Part shown: positions 15,279 to 23,514 of the stretch, piece by piece
Position numbering within the stretch: the first letter of the stretch is position 1
Layout: each line of letters starts with the position of its first letter
NCBI RefSeq assembly: GCF_001436315.1
Contig: NZ_AYZA01000021.1
Span: forward strand, 1-56,612
Direction of reading: 5' to 3'
DNA from: Ligilactobacillus aviarius subsp. aviarius DSM 20655
GTDB taxonomy: Bacteria > Bacillota > Bacilli > Lactobacillales > Lactobacillaceae
DNA length: 56,612 bases
The notes under the pieces: model-generated
What the model was told of the DNA's origin: nothing
What the model saw: only the letters and a program-made list of their open reading frames with translations
The model's database searches: none
Program-made: the position numbers and the translations under genes

Positions 15279-16883
15279 ATGAAAAAAATCAAACTGTTTA
15301 ACTTATTATCAACATCACTTGTTTGTTCATCACTCTTGATGACCGCTCCAGTTTCAGCGGCTGAAGCTCACCGTGGTCACCTTTCACCAAATTCGCAAAT
15401 GCCAATTGAAAAGAAAGAATCGGTAATCCCGAATACAACGACCAGTTTTGTTTTGACGAAAAATAATCAAAAACAAACGGTCGATGACACGGTGAAATAC
15501 ATTGAAAACCAAGGAATCAAGGTTAAATCCGTTGTTCCTGAAATTGGCTGGATCGAAACTGACCGGACAAATCAACATCAAGAAAAGAAAATTGAAAAAG
15601 ATACCCATGCTGATGTGCAAACGCCTGATAATCAAGCAAACAACTCGTATACCCCGACGGCCATTCCATCGCGATCAACCTTTAACAGTCCAGTAAATAA
15701 GTATTTCTGGAACCGGCAATGGAACATGCACATGATGACCAAAAATCCGGACAACTATGCGAATGATACGCAGTCGCATGTCAAAATCGGGATCATTGAC
15801 AGCGGGATTACCGATGAATATCGTCATCGGTTAGGTTCGCGGATCCGGTATGCCGAAAACTTTGTTCCACGGGGCGGTTTCAATTACATGGATCACGATG
15901 AAACGGGTAATCCATATGATACCAACGACCGGACTGGCCACGGAACATCGGTTACCAGCTTAATTGCCGGTACCAATGAAATGGTCGGTGTCAATTCAAA
16001 TGCAACGATCGATGAATACCGGGTCTTTTCACACAAAGGCTGCAGTTCTTCATGGGTTTTAAAGGCGTTGATCAAAGCCGTTAATAATGGCGATGACGTT
16101 ATCAACTTGAGTTTAGGACGTTATGGCCTTTTGACTGGCGGTTACTTGAACGGTCGGGCAAATAACGATATGCCTGAATACCAAGCATGGATCCGGGCCG
16201 TTCAATACGCTAAGCAGCATGGCAGTACCGTCGTCGTCGCTGCGGGAAATGAAAACATTAATTTAAACGATCCGCAAGCAATGACGGCGTACATCAATAA
16301 AAATAATCCGCAACTTCATGCGGTTGGCCAAGGAGTAAGTTTACCAGCAAGCGTTCCGGGCATTGTCCAAGTGGCCGCAACTGGTAATCAAGGTGAACGG
16401 GCTGAATATTCATGCTACTCAAAGGATTCGGTATATGCACCCGGCGGAGATTCCAACCGGACAGGGATCAACAATCCAAACCAAGCCTTTATTCCAACTG
16501 ATTGGTTATTAACTTACGGCGGCCACGGAACCCAATATAACTTTGGCATTGGAACTTCCTTCGCTGCCCCTGAAGTAACGGGAATGATTGCCCATGAAAT
16601 TTCAAAGAATAATTTATACGGCCAATCAGATGCGGTAATCGCGAAGTTACGCCAATCATTGGAAACCAACAATCACGGATTGCCATGCGTGATCTTAGAC
16701 AAGTTGATCAATGATGATCATGCGCCGGCAACCAATGATAGTAGCCGACATTCATCAAGTTCAAGCAGCAGTTCATCGTCTTCATCATCAAGCTCACGCT
16801 CTTCAAGTCATTTTGAACAACAGGAACAACAAGAAGAACAAAGTGATTGGTGGCAACAATTCCAACAACAAATTGCTGAATAA
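15279..16883 (+). CDS. Secreted subtilisin-like serine protease (S8)
   Basis: A 534-residue exported subtilase. Signal peptide 1-~28 (MKKIKLFNLL..., cut near PVSAAEA); an N-terminal propeptide to about 135; catalytic domain with Asp174 (IGIIDSG), His221 (RTGHGTS), oxyanion Asn324 (AAGNEN) and Ser427 (GTSFAAPE). A polyserine linker (~495-520) and a Gln/Glu-rich tail follow; no LPXTG motif or GW repeats, so attachment to the wall is unclear. AGAGAGGG ribosome site. It is divergent from an rgg gene that may control it, and is followed by a dispersed repeat that ends in a terminator. The substrate is unknown; peptide-pheromone or surface-protein processing are possible. Confidence 0.92.
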   Translation: MKKIKLFNLLSTSLVCSSLLMTAPVSAAEAHRGHLSPNSQMPIEKKESVIPNTTTSFVLTKNNQKQTVDDTVKYIENQGIKVKSVVPEIGWIETDRTNQHQEKKIEKDTHADVQTPDNQANNSYTPTAIPSRSTFNSPVNKYFWNRQWNMHMMTKNPDNYANDTQSHVKIGIIDSGITDEYRHRLGSRIRYAENFVPRGGFNYMDHDETGNPYDTNDRTGHGTSVTSLIAGTNEMVGVNSNATIDEYRVFSHKGCSSSWVLKALIKAVNNGDDVINLSLGRYGLLTGGYLNGRANNDMPEYQAWIRAVQYAKQHGSTVVVAAGNENINLNDPQAMTAYINKNNPQLHAVGQGVSLPASVPGIVQVAATGNQGERAEYSCYSKDSVYAPGGDSNRTGINNPNQAFIPTDWLLTYGGHGTQYNFGIGTSFAAPEVTGMIAHEISKNNLYGQSDAVIAKLRQSLETNNHGLPCVILDKLINDDHAPATNDSSRHSSSSSSSSSSSSSSSRSSSHFEQQEQQEEQSDWWQQFQQQIAE

Positions 16884-16889
16884 CAAACC

Positions 16890-17066
16890 AAGGTGTGACA
16901 AAACGTCAAAAACGAGTGTGGTGGAAGCAGAAAAGCGAACGAGTCGCGCAGCATAGATTCGGAGGTTTTTGAATTAGCTCCGCATCACCACTCAGCTCGT
17001 TTATTTTGGAATCCGATTATGCTGATATAACAAAAAGGTTGCGACTTATGTCACAACCTCTTTTTA
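16890..17066 (+). repeat. Dispersed 3'-UTR repeat, copy A
   Basis: Starts 6 nt after the subtilase stop with AAGGTGTGACAAAAC, holds the conserved core GCAGAAAAGCGAACGA...CAGCATAGATTCGGAGG, and closes with CTCGTTT-A-TTTTGGA-ATCCGATTAT. It ends in terminator AGGTTGCGAC/GTCACAACCT (17036-17059) plus T-run. AAACGAG pairs with CTCGTTT, GTGGTG with CACCAC, and CGAGTC with GATTCG. Three further copies lie at 39993-40115, 43865-44043 and 47884-48038. Confidence 0.85.
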
Positions 17067-17079
17067 TGGAGGATTAACG

Positions 17080-17748
17080 ATGAAATTAACCGTTAGACAT
17101 TTTCTGGGAGCAATCATCGCAGTTATTGGATTAACCTTCATTTTTTCAGTTCCAATTACCAATTATATGATTACCAGCTTCCATCCCACCGTTGAACACT
17201 TAAAATCAAAGCCATCAAATATTCCATACGATTGGAACAGTGTTCGGCTCATCAACTTATTCAATGTTGCTCAAGCACGAATTGATTCCGCATCAATTCA
17301 TGTAATTGGAGCAATCTATAACGAAAGAATTGGTTTAAACACCCCAATTGCTGAAGGAATTAATAATCCGATTGCCGCTTTATGCGCATCGACCCTTTAT
17401 CCAAATGAGCAAATGGGAAAAGGAAATTATATCCTCGCAGCTCATAATTTACATTTTAGTCGCCAAGCCTTATTTAGTCCTGTATTCCGGTATGTTACCT
17501 CTGGGAATAAAATTAACGTCACTGACTTTAGCCAGAACTACACGTACCAAATTATTTCCCGAGAAATTGTTTCGCCTCAAAATCTTTTAGCCCTAAATCC
17601 AACTCACAATGCAACGTTAACTTTAATAACTTGCGATCAAACAAACCAAAAGCGGATAATTTACCGCGGAAAACTGATTAAAGTCGAAAAATTTAAGTGT
17701 CTTCCAAATCATACTAAAAGGTATTTGAGACAAAAATTTGAATATTAA
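17080..17748 (+). CDS. srtA: Class A sortase
   Basis: Membrane-anchored transpeptidase that links LPXTG-type proteins to the cell wall. 222 residues: one N-terminal membrane anchor (~9-30), then the sortase barrel with His122 (ILAAHNLH), Cys185 (TLITCDQ) and Arg192 (QKRIIYRG). A second alanine replaces the usual glycine in AGHN, a mild variant. Length and single TM fit SrtA. The GGAGG site overlaps the T-run of the preceding terminator, so read-through from the subtilase or a promoter hidden in the repeat must drive it; none is clear. Confidence 0.9.
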   Translation: MKLTVRHFLGAIIAVIGLTFIFSVPITNYMITSFHPTVEHLKSKPSNIPYDWNSVRLINLFNVAQARIDSASIHVIGAIYNERIGLNTPIAEGINNPIAALCASTLYPNEQMGKGNYILAAHNLHFSRQALFSPVFRYVTSGNKINVTDFSQNYTYQIISREIVSPQNLLALNPTHNATLTLITCDQTNQKRIIYRGKLIKVEKFKCLPNHTKRYLRQKFEY

Positions 17749-17782
17749 AAAGCGACTGCGGCAAAAACCGCAGTCGCTTTTT
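17747..17782 (+). terminator. Bidirectional terminator between sortase and HesB-like gene
   Basis: AAAAAGCGACTGCGG (17747-17761) / CCGCAGTCGCTTTTT (17768-17782), perfect 15-bp stem, serving both convergent genes. Confidence 0.95.
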
Positions 17783-17788
17783 ATCTAT

Positions 17789-18151
17789 TTACTTCTCATT
17801 TCTCAAATCAAGAACATTCAACGCCGGCGTTAATTGCCCGCGGTATTTGCCCTTTAACGTTAATTGCTGATATGAATTAACCGCAATCGTCATTTCCTCA
17901 TCCATAAACGATTTTGAATAATCCTTATAGTAAAAATCGCCTAAGGCCGTTGACAATTTAGCATTATATTCATGATAATCGCTGTCTTTACGCACGATCA
18001 ATAACCGAAATTCCTGGTTTAACGTGCATGAAATTGCTTCTTCTGGCCGGTAGCCAACGCCGTCATCAAAGTCTAATAAGACGACTGCGTTTGAATCTTC
18101 AAAATATGGTTTCAACTTTGCTTGAGCTTCATCTGTAATTTTTAATTCCAT
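17789..18151 (-). CDS. HesB-like (Fe-S cluster biosynthesis family) protein
   Basis: A 120-residue protein of the HesB/IscA-like fold (MELKITDEAQAKLKPYF start, then VVLLDFDDGVG). Members in lactobacilli are annotated as iron-sulfur cluster biosynthesis family proteins, but this one has a single cysteine and lacks the C-terminal CGC-type pair of true A-type carriers, so an Fe-S role is doubtful. It follows the frameshifted efflux gene by 38 nt on the same strand and is probably co-transcribed. GAGGAGG ribosome site. Confidence 0.75.
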   Translation of the reverse strand: MELKITDEAQAKLKPYFEDSNAVVLLDFDDGVGYRPEEAISCTLNQEFRLLIVRKDSDYHEYNAKLSTALGDFYYKDYSKSFMDEEMTIAVNSYQQLTLKGKYRGQLTPALNVLDLRNEK

Positions 18152-18189
18152 TATTCTTCCTCCTCACCACCTCTATTTTATCCTATCTT

Positions 18190-19577
18190 TTAGTAAGTGA
18201 GAAGATTTTTGACTATGTTCTTCACATTTAAGTAGCGGACAAATAAAATTAAAACGAGCACCGTTAAAATCAACGTAATCCACATTGAACACCGCATTCC
18301 AATCACAAATGAATGCGGAATTTCACTGATTACAATCAATAATGTAACTGAAACCGGGCCAAATACTTGCCGAAGAGCATTATTCAAGGACGTTGCATGG
18401 CTGACTTCTAGCGGTGCCAGATCCTTGAACGCTTCTGACATAACCGGTGAAAAGACCAGTGCGTTTCCAATCATTCGAACGGCATACGCGGTCGTCATCA
18501 ACCAAACCGACATCGTTGCCTTGATCATTACAAACGGAAAGGTTCCAAAAAGCATTAAAATCGTTCCGCCAAGGACCAACTGCTTCGGTCCAAATTCATC
18601 ATATAAACGGCCAACAATTGCCGCCGTGATTGCATTTAATGCGGCACCAGGAAGCAACACCATTCCAGCTTGCATACTTGTCAAATGCGTAACATCCTGG
18701 GCAAAAATCGAAACCATTTGTTCCGTTCCTAACAGAACCATAAAGGCTACAATTCCGATCAACGTCATTAACCGAAATGATTGAACTTTAAAAATCGAAA
18801 CTTTCAGCATCGGATCAACCAAGTGCAGTTGCCGCCGGACAAATAATGCGACTAAGATGCCACCCACAACAAGCATTCCAATCCCCATTGCAAACTGCGT
18901 CTGCATGACCGTTAAACTTGCAAGGGCCAATCCTGAACCTAATAACGACATGGTAACTGATAACATGTCGGTCTTAATTTCCCGCGGCTGCGAATAATTT
19001 AGAAAAACAAATGCGCCGATCACAAGGATAATTACCATTACCGGAAGAATTAAGATAAATAAGTAACGCCAGCCAAGTCCACTCAGAATGAACCCGGCTA
19101 ACGTAGGACCAATTGCCGGGCCAAAAGCAACGACTAAACTTGAAATTCCCATGATCGTTCCCCGTTTTTCAGGCGGGAAAATCGTCACCATCGTTGTCAT
19201 CTGAAACGACATTAAAATTCCCCCGGCGGCCGCTTGAATCAGTCGGGCTAATAAAAGTTCTGCGCCACACATCCTAAAAGCGTTCCAACTGTAAAAATTC
19301 CAATCGTCCCTAAAAATACTTGCCGGTTAGTAAATTTTTCGTATAAGTTAGCTGCTAACGGGGTTACGATTCCGATCAAAAGAGTGTATCCGGTCGTTAA
19401 CCACTGAACCGTCGTCATCGCTTGATGCATGTCTGATTGAATTACCGGTAATGCAGTCACCATCATCGTTTGACTCATCAAGCAAATAAAATCTGAAATT
19501 AGTAAAATTGCTGAAATTACAATCCGTTTTCGGGGATCAATCGTATGGGCAATATCGTTTGCGTTGTCCACATTCAT
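18190..19577 (-). pseudogene. DHA2-family MFS transporter, broken by a -1 frameshift
   Basis: Two ORFs together make one normal ~460-residue DHA2 efflux pump. The first (19577-19248; better start GTG 19571 behind GGAGG) covers the N-terminal TMs up to LLGCVAQNF; the second (18190-19272) resumes with LLLARLIQAAAGG and has the PPEKRGTIMG motif and the remaining TMs. They overlap in different frames near 19250 at CTTTTATTAG. Adding one T to the T4 run restores N-F-L-L-L-A-R. So this is a homopolymer contraction: a true pseudogene, a phase-variable site, or a sequencing error. Confidence 0.85.
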
Positions 19578-19643
19578 TCCTCCTTCATTAAAATAGACTA
19601 TTTAATCATTGTACATCTTTTCAGAAAATGTTTCATATGGAAC

Positions 19644-19677
19644 GAAAAAAGAGGTTGTGACCTTGGTCACAACCTCT
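19644..19677 (-). terminator. Terminator of the lipoprotein gene
   Basis: AGAGGTTGTGACC/GGTCACAACCTCT (19650-19677), perfect stem, T-run on the minus strand. One of several terminators here sharing a TGTGAC/GTCACA core. Confidence 0.92.
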
Positions 19678-19685
19678 ACCCTAAA

Positions 19686-20366
19686 TTATTCATTCTTACC
19701 AGCATTAACCGCCTTTGCGATTACATCACTTGGGCTGCTGCCGCTGACACTGTAAACCTTATTATTCTTTTGCCATGTTAACGTGTACGTGTTCGTTGCA
19801 ATATCGAACGTTCCAACCCCGTGATTTTGCGGTGCTGGAAGGTAAACGGTTTGTAATTCATTCACGATCTGTTTAGCCGTTGGTGTCGGATCTTGCCCTT
19901 GAACAGCCGAGGCTCGCACCGTAAATGACCAGTTGCCTTCATTCCATTGAATCATCTGTTGCCCAGCACCAGAATTCAACGTTCCTGTGATGCCGTCCCC
20001 AAGGTTAACGGTTGGCAACCCTTGTTGATTGCCAGTCGTGTAACCCGGTTGGTTGGTAACGTAGCTTGCTGCCTGAGCTTGGTTATTAAATTCTTTTGTT
20101 TGGGCGTTATTGGCGTTCCGATTATTTTGCGCTGTTACCTGTTGATTTGACTGCGAATTATTATCGGTTGCCGGCGTGTTGGTATTCGCCGTTGATTGAT
20201 CATCAGCGGTTTGCGTTTGATCATTCTGACTGCGTTTAACCGCTTCGGTTTTTGGTGTGTTGTCCGCCTTTTTTCCATTTGTTGAAGCTGATTGATTGCC
20301 GCATCCTGCAAGCAAAACCGCCATTCCAGCAACAACTAATAAACTTGATTTCTTAAATTTCATCAT
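19686..20366 (-). CDS. Lipoprotein of unknown function
   Basis: About 226 residues. N-terminal lipoprotein signal peptide with lipobox LLAGCGNQ, so anchored to the outer face of the membrane. Residues ~30-100 are a low-complexity Asn/Gln/Thr linker; the globular C-terminal domain (~105-226) has several aromatic strand motifs (WNEGNWSFTVRAS, YTLTWQKNNKVYSV). I do not recognise the domain. Start: ATG 20366 or 20363, both served by GAGG; the GTG at 20372 lies over it. Single gene with a terminator. Confidence 0.8.
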   Translation of the reverse strand: MMKFKKSSLLVVAGMAVLLAGCGNQSASTNGKKADNTPKTEAVKRSQNDQTQTADDQSTANTNTPATDNNSQSNQQVTAQNNRNANNAQTKEFNNQAQAASYVTNQPGYTTGNQQGLPTVNLGDGITGTLNSGAGQQMIQWNEGNWSFTVRASAVQGQDPTPTAKQIVNELQTVYLPAPQNHGVGTFDIATNTYTLTWQKNNKVYSVSGSSPSDVIAKAVNAGKNE

Positions 20367-20414
20367 TATCACCTCACGGCCTTTGATTACACCTTTATTA
20401 TACCATTTTCCAGG

Positions 20415-21119
20415 TTAGAGTTTCTCTCCCGGATAAAAATTATCCCGGTGATAAACCATTAATCCATAGCAGAAATTAATAATCACTAACAATGAAGCTG
20501 CGATCCAAATCGTGTGAATTCCAAAGTAATTATCAAGCAACGCCGAAACGATTGCCCCGCAAATAAAACTAATTACCAGTAACAGGTAGTTTGAAGCCGC
20601 TCGCGTTTGACTGCTGTCATGATTAACAAAATACTTCGTCCAGGCAATTACCGCTTTTTGTAAGTTTCCCGTTGAAACCGTGTTCCGGTAACCGAGGCCT
20701 TCGATCTTATTAAATGCGATCGTCTGCATTGCGATGCCAAACGCCAGAAACGGAACAACAAAAACGTTCGGAACACTCGTTGGAACAAAGCCAACAACCA
20801 ATGAAATAAACATGATCGGTAAAATGCAAAAGATTCGTTTATACTTCGACTTTACCTTCAACGCAATCGTCGTTACCACGATCAGTCCCAGAATATACGC
20901 CAAAAACGTTGCAATTTTGGTAGTTAATCCCGGAAGATCGTGCTTGGCAATATCCGTTCCAAAAAAGATAATGTTTCCAGTCTGCCCGGCAGCCAACGTA
21001 CCACCACGTTCCGTAAAAGTATATGCATCAATAAAACCGCCGCAAAAGGTAAATGCTAATGCCAATTCCCGCAATTGGTACAAGTGCGGCCGCTTGATCT
21101 TTTCGCGATATGCGCGCAA
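20415..21119 (-). CDS. YoaK-like DUF1275 membrane protein
   Basis: A 234-residue polytopic membrane protein of the DUF1275 (YoaK) family, recognised by CGGFIDAYTFTERGG, the AAGQTGNIIFFG motif and the later NTVSTGNLQKA motif. The family is widespread and has no proven function. Start is TTG at 21119 with GGAAGAGG upstream; no ATG competes. It is a single gene, with a terminator between it and the DUF805 cluster upstream. Confidence 0.85.
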   Translation of the reverse strand: MRAYREKIKRPHLYQLRELALAFTFCGGFIDAYTFTERGGTLAAGQTGNIIFFGTDIAKHDLPGLTTKIATFLAYILGLIVVTTIALKVKSKYKRIFCILPIMFISLVVGFVPTSVPNVFVVPFLAFGIAMQTIAFNKIEGLGYRNTVSTGNLQKAVIAWTKYFVNHDSSQTRAASNYLLLVISFICGAIVSALLDNYFGIHTIWIAASLLVIINFCYGLMVYHRDNFYPGEKL

Positions 21120-21162
21120 AATCCTCTTCCTTTCTTAAAAAATGATACTTTCCATTATAATC

Positions 21163-21196
21163 CAAAAACGAGGTTATGACCCTTGCATAACCTCGT
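21163..21196 (-). terminator. Terminator after the DUF805-DJ-1 gene
   Basis: ACGAGGTTATG (21168-21178) / CATAACCTCGT (21186-21196), minus-strand T-run from 21168 down. Confidence 0.88.
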
Positions 21197-21215
21197 AATT
21201 ATCAAAATTTAATTT

Positions 21216-22307
21216 TTATTTCCGCATTTCATCGCGTAAGTAGTTGTAAAGCATTGCTTCTTCTTGTGGCGCCGAATCAACGCCTAAGATTTCAGCAATC
21301 TTGAATGCGTAAGCCATTGCAGTTGCCGGGCCGCGACTGGTGATGATTTTTCCCGCTTCGTCAACAACGACGATTTCATCTGAATGTGTGGCATTCTTAA
21401 TGTCATTTTCAAATTGCTTTTCAACTCCTGGAAAACACGTATACGTGCAGTTATCCAGCAAACCGTAACGGGCAAACGCAACCGGACCTGAACACATCGC
21501 AGCGTTCCATTTTCCAGCGGCGTGGCGTTGTTGGATCAAGTCCATTAATTGATCACTGTCCCGTAAGTTATCAGCGCCCTTCGAACCCCCTGGGAAAATA
21601 ACGATGTCATAATCCAATAGGCTTTCATCCATTACCTTATCACAGGTCAATTTAATGCCATGCGCTCCCATTACATCGGTGCTTTCCAAACCAACCATAT
21701 CGACCTTAACCCCTAACCGGCGCAAAGCATCGACTGGCGTTAACGCTTCGATTTCTTCACACCCCGGAGCAATCATTACTGCTGCTGTTTTTGTCATTTT
21801 ATCGCTTCCTTGTAAATCTTCGTTTTCCTTTGCACGGGTAATCCAATTAGCTTTTTGACGGGCAAAATAATCCGTCGGCAAGCAACACAAAATTAATTGA
21901 ATTGCTAACACTGCCAGTAAAATAATTCCAAACGGCATGCCAAAAAGTTTAACCATCAGGGCTGCCATCCACCGTAAAATGATCCAAACTACCACGGGAA
22001 AAGTTTGAAACCCAATGTCCCGCAGCCGCCGGGCCAAAATGGCGTATTCAGCAATGTATAGCAGCAAGCCGCCAACTGAAACGACCAGGCTGCCGACCGC
22101 AATGATCGATTGATGGCCCGATGCCATTGACGATTCAAGGCTGCCATAGAAAATGGTATATAAGGCAAGGGCAAAAATCAGGCACACAACCTGTCCCCAC
22201 CAATAACCTGCACGGGTCGACCGGCCGCCGTAACTTAAGATTCCCCGGCAATAATCGTGAAAAGCCTCTTCAAATGAAACCTTTCCCTTTTCATTAATTC
22301 GCCGCAT
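21216..22307 (-). CDS. DUF805-DJ-1/PfpI fusion protein
   Basis: 363 residues with two parts. Residues ~1-150: a DUF805 membrane domain (YGGRSTRAGYWWGQ, four hydrophobic segments, ARRLRDIGF). Residues 171-363: a DJ-1/PfpI domain with EEIEALTPVD, PGGSKGADNL and the nucleophile Cys272 in AAMCSGP. Met171 is preceded in frame by AAGGAAG seven nt upstream, an excellent ribosome site, so free DJ-1 protein is probably made too (start 21797). The simplest history is loss of the stop between two adjacent genes. DJ-1 relatives act in glyoxal or oxidative stress handling; the role of DUF805 is unknown. 20 nt downstream of another DUF805 gene. Confidence 0.85.
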   Translation of the reverse strand: MRRINEKGKVSFEEAFHDYCRGILSYGGRSTRAGYWWGQVVCLIFALALYTIFYGSLESSMASGHQSIIAVGSLVVSVGGLLLYIAEYAILARRLRDIGFQTFPVVVWIILRWMAALMVKLFGMPFGIILLAVLAIQLILCCLPTDYFARQKANWITRAKENEDLQGSDKMTKTAAVMIAPGCEEIEALTPVDALRRLGVKVDMVGLESTDVMGAHGIKLTCDKVMDESLLDYDIVIFPGGSKGADNLRDSDQLMDLIQQRHAAGKWNAAMCSGPVAFARYGLLDNCTYTCFPGVEKQFENDIKNATHSDEIVVVDEAGKIITSRGPATAMAYAFKIAEILGVDSAPQEEAMLYNYLRDEMRK

Positions 22308-22327
22308 CTTAAAATCCTTCTTTAGCC

Positions 22328-22813
22328 TTATTTTTCACGAAATACTTTCGTTTCCTTATCAACTGCCATTGCATCCGTTGGAATGCAGAATAATAAAATT
22401 AAGAATGCCTGACAAACCACTAATGCTGCAACGGCGATCGTTGAAGTAAACAAAACGTTCAATACCGCCAAAACAGCATTAATAATTACCAAAATCGTAA
22501 TCGGCAACGTTTTTAACCCTGCATCACGTAACCGGCGAAATGCAAGCGCCGTCAATGGAATCAACATTGCCAACAAGAAAATTGCCCGGATAATCAAAAC
22601 GACGATTCCACTTGTTCCGCCAGCATAGGCCGATGCAAAGTATCCTAAGACTAGTTGATCAATCACGATCATAATTGCCAAGTATTCAACGATGCCGATC
22701 CAAAATGACTTTCGAACCGAACGGCCGTTATAGCTGATAAATCCTTTCCAAAAGTTTAATAAGCTGTCTTTTAATGTGACATCTTGAGTTTCATTAACTT
22801 GTTTAAGCTTCAT
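22328..22813 (-). CDS. DUF805 membrane protein
   Basis: 161 residues, one DUF805 domain: amphipathic N-terminus with FWKGFISYNGRSVRKSFW, about four membrane segments, and the FRRLRDAGLKTLP motif before the third. Function unknown for the family. GAGGAC precedes the start. Upstream partner of the DUF805-DJ-1 gene, probably one transcript (no terminator between). Confidence 0.85.
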   Translation of the reverse strand: MKLKQVNETQDVTLKDSLLNFWKGFISYNGRSVRKSFWIGIVEYLAIMIVIDQLVLGYFASAYAGGTSGIVVLIIRAIFLLAMLIPLTALAFRRLRDAGLKTLPITILVIINAVLAVLNVLFTSTIAVAALVVCQAFLILLFCIPTDAMAVDKETKVFREK

Positions 22814-22878
22814 GTCCTCTTTCCTTTCAGTTCAATCCTCTTTATCTATTAATGATACCCCACTTAAAATGGAATGGT

Positions 22879-22914
22879 CAAAAAAAGAAGGTTGCGATGT
22901 AAATCACAGCCTTC
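22879..22914 (-). terminator. Terminator of the upstream DUF805 pair
   Basis: GAAGGTTGCGAT (22887-22898) / ATCACAGCCTTC (22903-22914), imperfect stem, seven T on the minus strand. It divides the DUF805 cluster into two transcription units. Confidence 0.8.
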
Positions 22915-22929
22915 TCATCTTCATTTTAA

Positions 22930-23496
22930 CTATTTAATTTCTTGTTCCCGACCGTCTGGATAAAAGACAACGGTTGGAAGTGATGGACTTGCGATCGTTG
23001 CAGCTGGAGCCGCCTTTGTTAATTGCGGTTGGGCAGCTGCTGTTGGTTGCGTTTCATCAACGCTATCTTTGCCCCGCACTAACCAGTTTTCCTTTTCGGC
23101 AACGAATTGGTCAGTTGGAAGTAAAGTAAAGACAAAACTTGCAATTCCAATGATACCATTTAACCCTGGAATAAATGCACAGATTTCCCAAATAATAATT
23201 GGAACTGTTTTAAATCCAACATCACGATAACGTCTGAATGCTAATCCGGTGCTAGCAATCCCAAGGAAAATTCCTGAAAGTCCAAAAATACATAAAACAA
23301 TTATTCCTAAAACATGAACCGTTGTCACTAATGCAAGTGAGAGTAAGGATCCAATAACAAAATAGAGTACCACAGCTAATTGAGCCCACCAGTATCCGGC
23401 ACGAGTTGAGCGACCACCATAACTTACCCATCCTTGAATATAATCCTTAATTGCTTGACCAAATGTTACTTCTCCGCGTTCTTCAATTCGACGCAT
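22930..23496 (-). CDS. DUF805 membrane protein with Ala/Pro-rich tail
   Basis: 188 residues: DUF805 domain (WVSYGGRSTRAGYWWAQ; FRRYRDVGFKTVP) with about four membrane segments, then an Ala/Thr/Pro-rich linker and a short C-terminal motif LPTVVFYPDGREQEIK that also occurs, diverged, between the two domains of the next gene (VIEFEPDGTEETV). That shared motif suggests a recurring small binding patch. 18 nt downstream of the double DUF805 gene; same operon. Confidence 0.85.
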   Translation of the reverse strand: MRRIEERGEVTFGQAIKDYIQGWVSYGGRSTRAGYWWAQLAVVLYFVIGSLLSLALVTTVHVLGIIVLCIFGLSGIFLGIASTGLAFRRYRDVGFKTVPIIIWEICAFIPGLNGIIGIASFVFTLLPTDQFVAEKENWLVRGKDSVDETQPTAAAQPQLTKAAPAATIASPSLPTVVFYPDGREQEIK

Positions 23497-23514
23497 TTTA
23501 AAATCCCTCTTTCT

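Noticed and set aside
16711-16956. Plus-strand ORF running from the polyserine region into repeat copy A
   Set aside because: It is a shadow of the serine-codon repeats in another frame and enters the repeat without a ribosome site.
16890-17066. Repeat family as a classical insertion sequence or MITE
   Set aside because: No target-site duplication is obvious and orientation is fixed relative to the upstream gene, so a 3'-UTR element fits better; a mobile origin is still possible.
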